This document shows positions 1-8,514 of a DNA stretch of 64,000 nucleotides, one piece after another. A model generated the notes under the pieces. It was not told where the DNA came from, did no database searches, and saw nothing but the letters and a program-made list of their open reading frames with translations. A program made the position numbers and the translations under genes. Positions within the stretch are counted from its first letter, which is position 1. Every line of letters begins with the position of its first letter. Where the stretch lies: NCBI GenBank assembly GCA_035494735.1, contig DATJGS010000014.1, forward strand, positions 62,001 to 126,000. Direction: 5' to 3'. The DNA comes from DATJGS01 sp035494735. Its GTDB lineage: Bacteria; Eisenbacteria; RBG-16-71-46.

Positions 1-1154
1 CAGAACGAGTAAAGCACGCCGATCAGCGCCGTCGTCTGCGAGACGGACGTGCCGTCGCGGTGCTCGAACACGCTGTGGTCCGAGTGGTCGAAGCGCAGGT
101 CGCCACGCACCACCATGTGCGACGAGACGCGCGCCTCGGGGGTGAGCGTGAGTTCGCGCAGGCGTTGCGCGACGCCGGTGCGCGAGCCGTCCAGGTCCTC
201 GAACGTCTCGCCGCGCACGCTGAGCGCGAGCCCGCCGTGGCCGGCGAGCCGCGCGTAGGCCGCGATCCCGTCCCAGCGCGCCGTCTCCCCCGCGACGACC
301 GCGCCGTCCTCGCGCCCGACGTCGCCGTTCAATCCGAACGCCAGCGCGGGCCGCGGCTTCCACACCGCGACCACGTCGAGCAGCGTGCGGCGATCGCCCT
401 CGCTGTTCGCGCGTTCGGCGCCCGTCATCGCGTTCATGACGATGCTGAGCGGCGCGACCGGCATGAACGCGAGCTGCGCGCCGATCGTCTTCGCGCGGTT
501 GTCGTCGCGCACCACGTCCCAGCCGTTCACGAGCAGCAGCAGGCCGGACACGCGCGGCGAGAACGTGTAGCCGGCGCGCACCCCGACATGCGTGAACGGG
601 ATCGCGTAGCCGAACAGCAGCGAGCGCGTCGCGTTGTCGTTCCACCCGTCGTAGCCGTCGATGACCTCGTAACCGTTCGGCGTGACGAACTTGCCGAAGT
701 CGAGCTTGAGGCCGGAGCCGGCCGGCGCGACGTAGGTGGCGTACGCCTGCTGGAGGTCGACGTCCTCCGCGCTCGTCGCGGTGCGGAACAGTCCGAGCGC
801 GGACGAGACTCGTGGGATCGAACTGCCGAGCGCGAGGTCGACGCGAAAGCCCGTCTCGCGCGGCTGCGCCGCCGCCTTCTGCGCGACCAGCTCGGCGACG
901 TCGAGCGTGAAGCTGTCGTCGTCGATGTCGAACACGCGCAGCGTGTTCGTGCGCGAAGCGGGCACGCCGAAGTTATGGGAATACGAGCCCGACACGAAGC
1001 CGTCGAGCGTCACGTCCTGGATCCACGCCGGCACGCGGACCGGCGCCGCGACCGCGGCCAGCGCCTCGGCGCCCGCCGGGGACGGGCCCGCGCCCGCCCC
1101 CACGATCACCAGCGCCGCCGCGACCGAGAGCGCGTGCCGCGCGCGCCCGCTCAC
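1..1154 (-). CDS. Outer-membrane beta-barrel porin, BBP2/OmpL-like family
   Basis: Predicted 384-residue outer-membrane barrel that probably forms a pore. The GTG start overlaps the stop of the ammonium transporter gene (GTGA, 1151-1154). It opens a sequence with a hydrophobic signal segment (about residues 8-30) and an Ala-rich cleavage region. The mature part has alternating strand-like segments, including a GFVSGSYSHNF strand, a VDLQQAYATYVAP strand and a LDFGKFVTPNGYEVIDG segment. These are hallmarks of the BBP2 porin family. The protein ends in LYSF, with the C-terminal aromatic residue expected for BAM-dependent insertion; the next codon begins TG, so only the last base of a likely stop lies outside the window. 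Coupling to the ammonium transporter suggests a role in getting ammonium or small nitrogen compounds across the outer membrane, which is inference. Confidence 0.85.
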   Translation of the reverse strand, partial: MSGRARHALSVAAALVIVGAGAGPSPAGAEALAAVAAPVRVPAWIQDVTLDGFVSGSYSHNFGVPASRTNTLRVFDIDDDSFTLDVAELVAQKAAAQPRETGFRVDLALGSSIPRVSSALGLFRTATSAEDVDLQQAYATYVAPAGSGLKLDFGKFVTPNGYEVIDGYDGWNDNATRSLLFGYAIPFTHVGVRAGYTFSPRVSGLLLLVNGWDVVRDDNRAKTIGAQLAFMPVAPLSIVMNAMTGAERANSEGDRRTLLDVVAVWKPRPALAFGLNGDVGREDGAVVAGETARWDGIAAYARLAGHGGLALSVRGETFEDLDGSRTGVAQRLRELTLTPEARVSSHMVVRGDLRFDHSDHSVFEHRDGTSVSQTTALIGVLYSF

Positions 1155-2371
1155 AGCGCCTCGACGTACGCGGTCTCTCCGTGCAGCGCTTCGTCGAGCC
1201 CGACTTCCTCGGCGCCGGCCTCGACTTTGACCGGCGTCATGCGATCGATGATCCACAGCATGCCGTACGTGAACACGAACGCCCAGACCGAGGACAGCAC
1301 GACCGCCACGCATTGCTTGACGAAGAACCCGGGGTTGCCCGCGAGAAGGCCGTCCGCGCCGGCCGCGTTGTAGGCCTTGGTCGCGAACACGCCGAGCATC
1401 ACGATGCCGATGAAGCCGCCGACGCCGTGAACGCCCCACACGTCGAGCGCGTCGTCCCACTGGAGCTTGTTCTTGAGCGCGACCGCATAGAAGCACACCA
1501 GCCCGGACACGATGCCGATGATCACGGCCGAGCCCGGCGACACGTAACCGGCGGCCGGCGTGATCGTGGCCAGGCCCGCGACCGAGCCGGTCAGCAGCCC
1601 GAGGAACTTGGGCTTCGCGCCCGACATCCACTCGATCAGGAACCACGCCATGCCCGCGAACGACGCCGCGAGGTCGGTGTTGATGAACGCCGTGGCCGTC
1701 GTCGCGTCGACGCGGAACTCGCTGCCGGCGTTGAAGCCGTACCAGCCGAACCACAGCAGTCCGGTGCCGAGCGCGACGAGCGGGATGCTGTGCGGCCCCG
1801 AGTCGCGCACGCGGCGCCGGCCCACGTACAGCACGGACGCGAGCGCGGCGATGCCGGCGATGTTGTGCACGACGATGCCGCCCGCGAAATCCAGCACGCC
1901 CCAGCGCGCCAGGATGCCGCCGCCCCACACCATGTGCACGAACGGGAAGTACACGAGCAGAAGCCACAGCGTGAGGAAGATGAAGTACGCCTTGAACGTC
2001 ACACGGTTCGCGAACGCGCCGGTGATGAGCGCGGGCGTGATGATCGCGAACATCATCTGGTAGGCGATGTGCACGAGCAGCGGAATGCTGTCGTTCGGCG
2101 ACGGAGACATCAGGTTCACGCCGCGCAGGAACGCCATGTCGAGGTTGCCGATGATGCCGCCGACGTCCCCGGAGAAGCACAGCGAGTAGCCGCACACGTA
2201 CCACAGCACCGTGGTCCAGCACAGCGACACGAAGCTCTGGATCATGATCGCGAGCACGTTCTTCCGGCCCACGAGACCGCCGTAGAAGAACGCGAGCCCC
2301 GGAGTCATGAGCATCACGAGGCTCGAGCACAGCAGCATGAACGCGGTGTTGCCCGTGTCGAGATGCAGCAT
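1151..2371 (-). CDS. amt: Ammonium transporter, Amt family
   Basis: Inner-membrane ammonium channel of 406 residues, within the usual Amt range, with about 11 hydrophobic segments. The sequence shows the Amt signature around DFAGGIVVH. It also has the second conserved pore histidine in WGVHGVGGFIG, so the twin-histidine pore appears intact. I chose the ATG at 2371 because AGGAGG lies about 7 bases before it and the protein starts at the first Amt-like residues (MLHLDTGNTAF). The frame stays open further upstream but carries no Amt-like sequence. The gene stop overlaps the start of the barrel gene downstream. No PII (glnK) gene is visible beside it, unlike many amt loci. A weak promoter-like pair may lie in the 210 bases upstream, but I would not rely on it. 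Confidence 0.95.
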   Translation of the reverse strand: MLHLDTGNTAFMLLCSSLVMLMTPGLAFFYGGLVGRKNVLAIMIQSFVSLCWTTVLWYVCGYSLCFSGDVGGIIGNLDMAFLRGVNLMSPSPNDSIPLLVHIAYQMMFAIITPALITGAFANRVTFKAYFIFLTLWLLLVYFPFVHMVWGGGILARWGVLDFAGGIVVHNIAGIAALASVLYVGRRRVRDSGPHSIPLVALGTGLLWFGWYGFNAGSEFRVDATTATAFINTDLAASFAGMAWFLIEWMSGAKPKFLGLLTGSVAGLATITPAAGYVSPGSAVIIGIVSGLVCFYAVALKNKLQWDDALDVWGVHGVGGFIGIVMLGVFATKAYNAAGADGLLAGNPGFFVKQCVAVVLSSVWAFVFTYGMLWIIDRMTPVKVEAGAEEVGLDEALHGETAYVEAL

Positions 2372-2581
2372 CTCGTCCCTCCTCACGATGGGATCGGGAC
2401 GCGGGTCCGCGGCTGAGAAGGCGCCCCGACCAGCCGGAGCGTTGTCGCGAACGGGCGGCCCGACGCGTGCCAACGACGGAATGCCGCGCACGATAACCGA
2501 CCGGGGCGGGCCCGCCAACGATTCCGTACGGGGGCGCGGGCGTCGGGCCGGCCCGCGGCGGACGCCCCGCGAAATCGCGCG

Positions 2582-4033
2582 TCAGCCGCGCGCCGCGGCC
2601 TCCGCCCGAATGAGCGCGCCGATCCCCTTCCCCAGGCTCGCCGCGTCGAGCCCGCCGAAGCGCAGGAACAGGCCATCGCCCGGCGCGGGCGCCGTCCGAT
2701 ACGCGCTCAGCAGCGCCAGGTCGAGCGCGGGCGTCCGGGCCACGGCGCGCACGTGGTCCGCCTGCGGATGACGAATCAGCAGGTGCAGCCCGGCCGGATT
2801 CTCGGACCACGTCCAGCCGCGCTTCGCGAGCGGCGCCAGACCTTCGATCAACAGCGCGCGCTTCGCCCCATAGCCGGCGCGCATGCGCCTCAGGTGCGTC
2901 GCGAAGTAGCCTTCGTCCATGAACAGACTCATCGCCTGCTGGGGAAGCGCCGGCGAAAAACCGTCGAGCTGCGTGCGCAACGACGCGAGCGGCTCGACGA
3001 GCTCTGCCGGCACGACGGCGTAGGCCAGGCGCAGCGACACGAACATCGCCTTGCTGAGCGTGCCCAGGTACAGCACGCGCGCGTGCGGATCGAGCGAGTA
3101 CAGCGGCGCGAGCGGCTGCCCCACGTAGCGGAATTCGCCGTCGTAATCGTCTTCGATCAGCCACGCGTCGCTGGCCGCCGCCCACTCGAGCAGGGCGAGG
3201 CGGCGCTCCAGCGACAGGGCCGCGCCCGTCGGGTATTGGTGCGAGGGCGTCAAGTACGCGAGCCGCGCGCGCGGGGCATGGCGCGCGCCCCAGTCGACGC
3301 GCAGGCCCTCGCCATCCACGGGCACGGGCGTGATCGCGGCTCCGGCCATCTGGAACGCGGCGCGCGCCCCGGGATAGCCCGGCTCCTCCATCCAGATCGC
3401 GTCGCCGCGCTCGAGCAGCAGCAGGGCCAGCGCGTATAGCGCCTGCTGCGCGCTGCCGAACACGATGACCTGCGCCGCTTCGCAGCGGATGCCGCGCATC
3501 TGCGCGAGGTAGCGCGCGATCGCGGCGCGCAGCGCGGGCAGGCCGCGCGGGTCCGCGAAGTCGAGCGCCGCCGGGCCCAGTTCGCGCGCGGCACGCACGC
3601 TCAGGCGCTGCCAGGTCTTCCACGGGAATTCGCGCGTGTCGGCGATGCCGGCGTTGAACGCGCGCGGCGTCTCGGGCTCGCGACACAGCGCGTCGGCGAC
3701 GAGCGCGCGGCCGCGGCGCGAGGCGCCGGGCGAGCGTGCACGCCGGCCCGCGCGCGGCGCCGGCGCCGGCAGCCGGGCGGCGCGCGCGGCGATGAACGTG
3801 CCGCGCCCGATCGCGCGGTCGAGGAAGCCCTCTTCTGTCAGCTGCGCATACACCTCTTCGAGCAGCCCGCGCGACACGCCGTAGTCGCTCGCGGCCTGGC
3901 GGCTCGAGGGTAACCGCTCGCCGGGCGCGAGCACGCCGTCGAGCACGGCGCCGCGCAGCGCACGATAGACGTCGCGCCGCCGGACGCGCCCGCCGGGCAC
4001 GGGCGGCAACAGCGCTCCACGCGATCGGCGCAA
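2582..4033 (-). CDS. MocR/PdxR-family transcriptional regulator (GntR HTH fused to aminotransferase domain)
   Basis: Regulator of 483 residues with an N-terminal GntR-type winged helix (about residues 17-85, including LPSSRQAASDYGVSRG), an Arg/Ala-rich linker and a fold-type I aminotransferase-like domain (about 120-480). The PLP lysine is present at residue 328 in the LGTLSKAMF motif, and the EDDYDGEF motif typical of the family is intact. Known members sense PLP or an amino-compound adduct and control vitamin B6, GABA or related genes. No such target gene is adjacent. The start is TTG at 4033, chosen for GGAGG six bases upstream. It is divergent from the thioredoxin-TPR gene and upstream of amt, so either could be its target; this is inference. 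Confidence 0.92.
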   Translation of the reverse strand: MRRSRGALLPPVPGGRVRRRDVYRALRGAVLDGVLAPGERLPSSRQAASDYGVSRGLLEEVYAQLTEEGFLDRAIGRGTFIAARAARLPAPAPRAGRRARSPGASRRGRALVADALCREPETPRAFNAGIADTREFPWKTWQRLSVRAARELGPAALDFADPRGLPALRAAIARYLAQMRGIRCEAAQVIVFGSAQQALYALALLLLERGDAIWMEEPGYPGARAAFQMAGAAITPVPVDGEGLRVDWGARHAPRARLAYLTPSHQYPTGAALSLERRLALLEWAAASDAWLIEDDYDGEFRYVGQPLAPLYSLDPHARVLYLGTLSKAMFVSLRLAYAVVPAELVEPLASLRTQLDGFSPALPQQAMSLFMDEGYFATHLRRMRAGYGAKRALLIEGLAPLAKRGWTWSENPAGLHLLIRHPQADHVRAVARTPALDLALLSAYRTAPAPGDGLFLRFGGLDAASLGKGIGALIRAEAAARG

Positions 4034-4050
4034 ACGGGACCTCCGGGAAT

Positions 4051-4093
4051 GGGTCCGATTTCGCGACGCAAAGCGGCTCTGGCGGCCGGACCC
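4051..4093. promoter_or_regulatory. Inverted repeat between divergent MocR regulator and thioredoxin-TPR gene
   Basis: GGGTCCG (4051-4057) and its complement CGGACCC (4087-4093) face each other across 29 bases in the 208-base divergent region. MocR regulators often bind spaced or inverted sites in such regions, so this could be its operator. A TAGCAT at 4103-4108 is a possible minus-10 element for the plus-strand gene, but no good minus-35 pairs with it. The evidence is only the repeat and its position. Confidence 0.25.
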
Positions 4094-4241
4094 AACCGGA
4101 CTCTAGCATCCTCCGCCGTGGACGTCCCAGCCGGGGCCGCGACCGGGCGGCCCCAGCGGGCAGACCGCGCCCGACGCCCACGCCGCATGGCCGAGTTCGA
4201 TCCACTCGAGGTCTGTCCTTTCGAGCAACCCGGAGGAACCG

Positions 4242-5579
4242 ATGAGATTCGCCACCCTGCTCATGGCGTCCGCCCTCGCGTCATCCACGTTCGCCTCGCC
4301 GGCACGGGCGACTGCCACGCCGAGCGAGCTGCCGATCATCAACGACGACTACGCGCGGGCTCGCGCCGAAGCGAACCGCCGCCACCTGCCGATCTTCGTC
4401 GAAGTCTGGGCGCCGTGGTGATACTCGTGCCGCCTCATGAAGGCGACGCTTGCTGATCCGTCGCTCGTGAGGCAAGCCGGACGGTTCGTCTGGCTCGAGT
4501 TGGACTACGACAAACCGGTCAACCAGCCGTTCATCGGGCGGCGCGGCGTGGTGTATACGCCGTCGATCTACATCCTCGACGCCGCGGACGAGCGGGCCAC
4601 CGCTTCGCACATGGGCGGACTGACGCTGGCCGAGTTGAAGGCGTTCCTCGATCACGGTGAACGCGTGTTCCGGGGCAAGGCCACGACTCCGGCCGACGCC
4701 GCGCTGGCGCGCGCCGACGACGCGCTCGGTCACGGCAAGGTGGAGGACGCGGCGGTCGCGTACCGCGAGGCCGTGGGGCTCGCGCCCAAGGGCTGGTCCG
4801 AGAGGCCGCGCGCGCTCGGCTCGCTGACGTGGGCGTTGTGGATGACGAGGCAGTCGCAGGCCGCGGCCGAGACCGCGGCGGCGGAGGCGCCGGGCATGGC
4901 GCGCAACTCCGCGTTCGTCAGCATGGTGCTCGCGGGCTTCGCGTCTTCGAACCAGGGCGGTTCCGCGCCCTGGGCCGATTCGACGAGACACGTGCTGGAG
5001 CCTCTCGCCGAGGAGGCGGTCACGGTGATGTCGGGGCAGCGCGACCATCGCTATCAGCTGTACCAGCAGTTGCTGCACTTCACGCAGTTGCGCGGCGACA
5101 CGGCGGCGCACAAGCGCTGGGGGCACCAGTGGCTCGACGAGATCGAGGCAATGCATCCCAAGGACGACGACGAACGCTCGGCGCTCGACATCGCACGCGT
5201 CGACGCGGCGTCGGACATCGCCGAGCCGGAACGCGTCATCCCGGCGCTGATCGAGTCCGAAAAGGCGATGCCCACGAGCTACAACACGTCGTTGCGGCTC
5301 GCGCAGATGGAGGTCGACGCCAATCGCAACGATGAGGCGCTGGCCGCCATCGAGCGGGGGCTGGCGCACGTGACCGGGCCCGTCGGCCGGTCGTGGCTGC
5401 TGTCGACGAAGGGCAACGCGCTCTACGGAAAGGGCGACAAGGCGGGCGCACGGGCGGCGTTCGAGGAGGCGCTGACCGCGGCCAAGGAGATCGGCAACGA
5501 GAGCAATCGCGCGAACAACCTGCGCAACATCGGGCGGGCGATCGCGACGATCGACAAGGAGACGGCGCAGACGCCGTAG
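4242..5579 (+). CDS. Candidate selenoprotein: secreted thioredoxin-fold domain with UxxC site plus TPR region (in-frame TGA at 4419-4421)
   Basis: The frame runs 445 codons from ATG 4242 (GGAGG six to seven bases upstream) to TAG 5577-5579, interrupted only by TGA at codon 60. Residues 1-23 are a signal peptide ending in ARA. Codons 56-63 read W-A-P-W-TGA-Y-S-C, and TGA sits precisely where thioredoxin-fold proteins carry the nucleophilic cysteine of WAPWCxxC. The downstream sequence continues as expected for the fold, including the VVYTPSIYIL strand with the cis-Pro loop. A helical TPR-like region follows (about residues 150-440). Reading TGA as selenocysteine gives a UxxC redox site, a known Cys-to-Sec pattern. 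The alternatives are a nonsense mutation of a cysteine codon or a sequencing error. Both flanks look fully maintained, which argues against old decay. The protein is likely periplasmic and redox-active. No sel gene is in this window. Confidence 0.75.
4419..4449 (+). promoter_or_regulatory. Possible bacterial SECIS-like hairpin directly after the in-frame TGA
   Basis: After TGA (4419-4421), CGCCT (4431-4435) pairs with AGGCG (4441-4445) around the loop CATGA. Below a C/A mismatch, GTG (4427-4429) pairs with CGC (4447-4449), including one T-G wobble. The loop starts 15 bases after TGA, close to the position of bacterial SECIS loops. The loop lacks a G in its first two bases, which is common in known bacterial elements, so the match is partial. 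An alternative short stem (4443-4446 with 4450-4453, loop CGC) has a G in loop position 2. Confidence 0.35.
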
Positions 5580-5629
5580 CCGGCGCCTCGGAGGGGCCGG
5601 GCGCTGGCGGGCGAGTTCCGGAAGCAATG

Positions 5630-5659
5630 GCGGCCGTCCGAGTGTTCTCGGACGGCCGC
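5630..5659. terminator. Perfect 13-bp hairpin between convergent genes
   Basis: GCGGCCGTCCGAG (5630-5642) and its exact complement (5647-5659) enclose the loop TGTT. The element lies between the end of the thioredoxin-TPR gene and the end of the convergent SRPBCC gene, and TTCTTCC follows on the plus strand. It can serve as a bidirectional rho-independent-type terminator, although there is no strong T run. Confidence 0.75.
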
Positions 5660-5729
5660 TTCTTCCGTGTTGGTCGAGGGTGGGCCGGGCAGGCGTTTCC
5701 GTTCCGTGCCGTACGGCCGCGCCGCGCGT

Positions 5730-6278
5730 CTACGGGTGGTGCGATCCGGGACTCGACTTCTGCGGCGTTTCGCAGCTCGTCTTGAGCGCGGCCAGCGTGG
5801 TCGCCAGCTCCTTGTCCATCTTGTCGGCGGTCGCGGCCATGTCGGTCGCGGAGCTCTCGTCCGTGTACTGGTCCCAGATCGCGACCTTCGTGCCCTTCTC
5901 GCTCGGCGTCAGCACGAACTTGCCCTGGCACATGTAGTCGCCTTTCGATGGCTCGTGCGCGACGCGCAGCTCCTTGCCATGGTCCAGGTACGTGACGACC
6001 GAGCGCCCGCCGTTGCCCCACTCGTCCGTGTAGTCGAGCACGTCGCCGACGCGCGTCAGGTTCACGGCCGCGTTCTTCGGGCTCTTCCACTGCGGGCACC
6101 ACGTCACGAGATTCCGTCCGCTCGTGATGTGCGCCCACACGACGTCGGGCTTGGCCATGACTTCGGTCTCGGCGTGCACGCGCATGACCGGCACCTGCTG
6201 GTGCGTGGCGCGGGCCGGCGCGGTCAAGACGAGTGCAGCGACAGCGGCGGCACCCAACGAAACACGGCGAAGCGACAT
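5730..6278 (-). CDS. Secreted SRPBCC (START-like) family protein
   Basis: Protein of 182 residues with a signal peptide (about 1-23, MSLRRVSLGAAAVAALVL then PARA). An SRPBCC-type fold follows: the PDVVWAHITSGRNLVTWCPQW segment resembles the first helix and strand of polyketide cyclase/START-like proteins, which bind hydrophobic ligands in a deep pocket. AAAGGAG before ATG 6278 fixes the start. The function is unknown; the family covers ligand carriers, cyclases and hydrolases. The export signal is unusual for SRPBCC proteins and suggests a periplasmic or lipid-handling role. The C-terminus ends in a short polar tail with GSHHP. Confidence 0.75.
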   Translation of the reverse strand: MSLRRVSLGAAAVAALVLTAPARATHQQVPVMRVHAETEVMAKPDVVWAHITSGRNLVTWCPQWKSPKNAAVNLTRVGDVLDYTDEWGNGGRSVVTYLDHGKELRVAHEPSKGDYMCQGKFVLTPSEKGTKVAIWDQYTDESSATDMAATADKMDKELATTLAALKTSCETPQKSSPGSHHP

Positions 6279-6322
6279 GGGTCGACTCCTTTCGGGTTCG
6301 GGGAGGCTGGGCACTCTGGGGC

Positions 6323-6868
6323 TCATACCTTGCTCCCGTAGTAGAACACCATTTTGTCGCGGGGCCGAACGAAGATCAGGTCGACCTCCGACGGCGTGAC
6401 CCCGTGCGTCACGATACTCCACGGGTACACATAGACACTCGCCGAACCCAGCTCGTCCACCGTCGGGAACCAGGCGATCGGGTCGTGGCCGACGTCGCTG
6501 CGCATCGTGTCCAGCGCGTCGCGAACGATCGAAGGAAGCTGATCCCCGCGGAACCATCGGCGCCGCGTGCTGTCGGGCGTCACCGTCAGTTCGCTCACGT
6601 CCACGTGCGAGATACGAATCGCGTAGGCCTCGAGATGATCCCCGGTGAACGCGCGAGGCGTCGCGTAGCTGTGGACGACCTCGACGATCCGGTCATCCCC
6701 CAGCTCGCACCAGTTCAGGACGAATCGCACGTCGCGCTTCGAGGCATCCGTGCGGATTCGACCGTTGCTGTAGGCCGCCACCAGGATGACTGCGACCACC
6801 GTGGCCAGAGTCAGCCCTCCCCATGCGAGCAGGGCCCTTCGCAGGATGACGACCGTGCGCGCGCTCAT
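6323..6868 (-). CDS. Uncharacterised membrane-anchored protein
   Basis: Protein of 181 residues that I do not recognise. One hydrophobic segment (about residues 10-32) follows a basic N-terminus, giving a signal anchor with the rest outside the cytoplasm. The soluble part is mixed alpha/beta in appearance and rich in charged residues and aromatic strands (SASVYVYPWSIV and MVFYYGSKV). No catalytic motif is visible. It lies 44 bases upstream of the SRPBCC gene on the same strand and may be co-transcribed with it. Confidence 0.6.
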   Translation of the reverse strand: MSARTVVILRRALLAWGGLTLATVVAVILVAAYSNGRIRTDASKRDVRFVLNWCELGDDRIVEVVHSYATPRAFTGDHLEAYAIRISHVDVSELTVTPDSTRRRWFRGDQLPSIVRDALDTMRSDVGHDPIAWFPTVDELGSASVYVYPWSIVTHGVTPSEVDLIFVRPRDKMVFYYGSKV

Positions 6869-6896
6869 GGGGCGGCTCGGCTCTGACGCTGCGTCG

Positions 6897-8048
6897 CTAG
6901 ACCGCGACGCCGTCCTTGAGCAGCGAGCGCGCGATGACGAGGCGCTGGATTTCGCTCGCGCCTTCGTAGATCTCCATGATGCGCGCGTCGCGGTAGTAGC
7001 GCTCGACCGGATACTCCTTCACGTAGCCGTAGCCGCCGTGGATCTGGATGGCCTGGTGCGTCACCCACGTCGCGGCCTCGGTCGCGTACAGCTTGGCCAT
7101 CGCCGACGCGCGGCCGAACGGCTGATTCGTGTCGCGCATCCATGCCGCGCGGCGGATCAGCAGGCGCGAGCACTGCACGCGCCGCTCCATCTCGGCGAGC
7201 TTGAACTGGATGGCCTGGATCTTGGAGAGCGGTCCGCCGAACGCGACGCGTTGCTGCGCGTAGCGCACCGCGTCCTCGAAGGCCGCGCGCATGACGCCGA
7301 GCGCCTGGGCGGCGACGCCGATGCGGCCCGCGTCGAGCGCGCTGAGCGCCACCTTGAAGCCCTCGCCCTCCGGGCCCAGGCGGTTCGCGAGCGGGATGCG
7401 CAGGTCTGTGAGCGAAATCGGGATCGTATCGGAACCGCGCAGGCCCATCTTGTCCTCGGGCTTGCCGAGCACGAGCCCGGGCGTGCCGCGCTCGACGATG
7501 AACGCCGAGATGCCGTGGCTGCCCTTGGCCTTGTCGGTGCGCGCGAACACCAGGTAGATGCCGGCGCGCCGGCCGTTCGTCACCCAGTTCTTGCTGCCGT
7601 TCAGCACGTACTCGTCGCCGTCCTGGACCGCGCTCGTCTCGAGCGCGCCGGCGTCCGATCCGGCGCCGGGTTCGGAAAGCGAAAACGCGCTCAACTCCTT
7701 GGACACGAGCCGCGGCAGGAAGCGCTTCTTCTGTTCGTCCGTCGCGTACTTGTACACCGGCAGCAGACCGACCGAATTGTGCACCGCGATCATGATGGCG
7801 AGCGACGCGGAGACGCGCGAGATCTCCTCGATCACCGTCGCGATCGTGCGCGCGTCGTAGCCGAGACCGCCCCACTCCTCGGGCACGGCCATGCCGAGGA
7901 AGCCCTCGTCGGCCAGACGCATGACGGCGGCGTGCGGCACGTCGCCCGTCTGATCCCACTCGGCGGCGTGCGGCGCGAATTCGCGTTCGCACAGATCGCG
8001 CACGGCGTCGCGGATCGCGGTCTGGTCCTCGGTCAGGTCGAGTTGCAT
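6897..8048 (-). CDS. Acyl-CoA dehydrogenase
   Basis: FAD-dependent acyl-CoA dehydrogenase of 383 residues, full length for the family. It catalyses alpha,beta-desaturation of an acyl-CoA, passing electrons to ETF. Visible features are the N-terminal helical domain starting LTEDQTAIRDAVRDL, the FSLSEPGAGSDAGAL motif, the NGSKNWVTNG motif of the middle beta domain, and GGYGYVKEYPVERYYRDARI near the C-terminus. The catalytic glutamate is in IYEGASEIQ (about residue 362). It is closest in pattern to short-chain or branched-chain enzymes such as butyryl- or isobutyryl-CoA dehydrogenase, but the substrate cannot be fixed from sequence alone. The ATG at 8048 begins MQLDLTEDQ, the usual N-terminus. 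Confidence 0.93.
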   Translation of the reverse strand: MQLDLTEDQTAIRDAVRDLCEREFAPHAAEWDQTGDVPHAAVMRLADEGFLGMAVPEEWGGLGYDARTIATVIEEISRVSASLAIMIAVHNSVGLLPVYKYATDEQKKRFLPRLVSKELSAFSLSEPGAGSDAGALETSAVQDGDEYVLNGSKNWVTNGRRAGIYLVFARTDKAKGSHGISAFIVERGTPGLVLGKPEDKMGLRGSDTIPISLTDLRIPLANRLGPEGEGFKVALSALDAGRIGVAAQALGVMRAAFEDAVRYAQQRVAFGGPLSKIQAIQFKLAEMERRVQCSRLLIRRAAWMRDTNQPFGRASAMAKLYATEAATWVTHQAIQIHGGYGYVKEYPVERYYRDARIMEIYEGASEIQRLVIARSLLKDGVAV

Positions 8049-8056
8049 CGCGTCCT

Positions 8057-8467
8057 CTAGGCCGGCACCTGTTCGGCGTTCTCGCGGAATCCGAGCAGAC
8101 ACACGAGACCGATCAGTCCCATCACCATCGGACCGCCCGGCAGCAGCAGCGAACCGGCCGCGGCAGCCAGCGTCAGGAAGTACGCCGGCGTCGGCAGCGG
8201 CATCAGGGGCAGCTTGGGATCGCCGGCCCACAGTCCGATCACCCCGCCGAGCCACGCGAGCCCGATCAGCGTCTTGAAGCCGAGCGGCACGAAGATGGAC
8301 AGGTGGTACTTCGCCGCCATGTCCATGACGAGGCCTTCCTGCCCGAGCAGGTTGAACGGCATGCCGGTGACGAGCGGATGCAGCCCCTGCCAGACCGAAG
8401 TGAGGCCCGGATACAGGGCGCAGGCCGTGAGGAACACCAGCGCGACCGGACGCACGGGACGACTCAT
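8057..8467 (-). CDS. Small four-helix membrane protein of unknown function
   Basis: Protein of 136 residues with about four hydrophobic segments. It starts with a helix (PVALVFLTACALYPGL) and ends in a hydrophobic helix (MVMGLIGLVCLLGF) followed by a polar tail. AGGAG precedes ATG 8467. Size and topology resemble small DoxX-like or DUF membrane proteins, but I see no diagnostic motif. It sits between two acyl-CoA dehydrogenase genes with 8- and 47-base spacers on the same strand and so is probably in the same transcript. Confidence 0.65.
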   Translation of the reverse strand: MSRPVRPVALVFLTACALYPGLTSVWQGLHPLVTGMPFNLLGQEGLVMDMAAKYHLSIFVPLGFKTLIGLAWLGGVIGLWAGDPKLPLMPLPTPAYFLTLAAAAGSLLLPGGPMVMGLIGLVCLLGFRENAEQVPA

Positions 8468-8514
8468 GCGACGTCTCCTCCCCTGGAATGAAGTTCCGTG
8501 GACGACGATTCGAC

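Noticed and set aside
60..1373. Long plus-strand frame opposite the barrel and amt genes
   Set aside because: Composition is Arg/Asp/Val/His noise typical of antisense frames in high-GC DNA, while the minus strand encodes recognisable proteins.
4242..4436. Treating the thioredoxin-TPR gene as a pseudogene or as starting at the ATG 4437 after the TGA
   Set aside because: The upstream frame has a good ribosome site, signal peptide and the first half of the thioredoxin site in the same frame; starting at 4437 would cut the fold in half.
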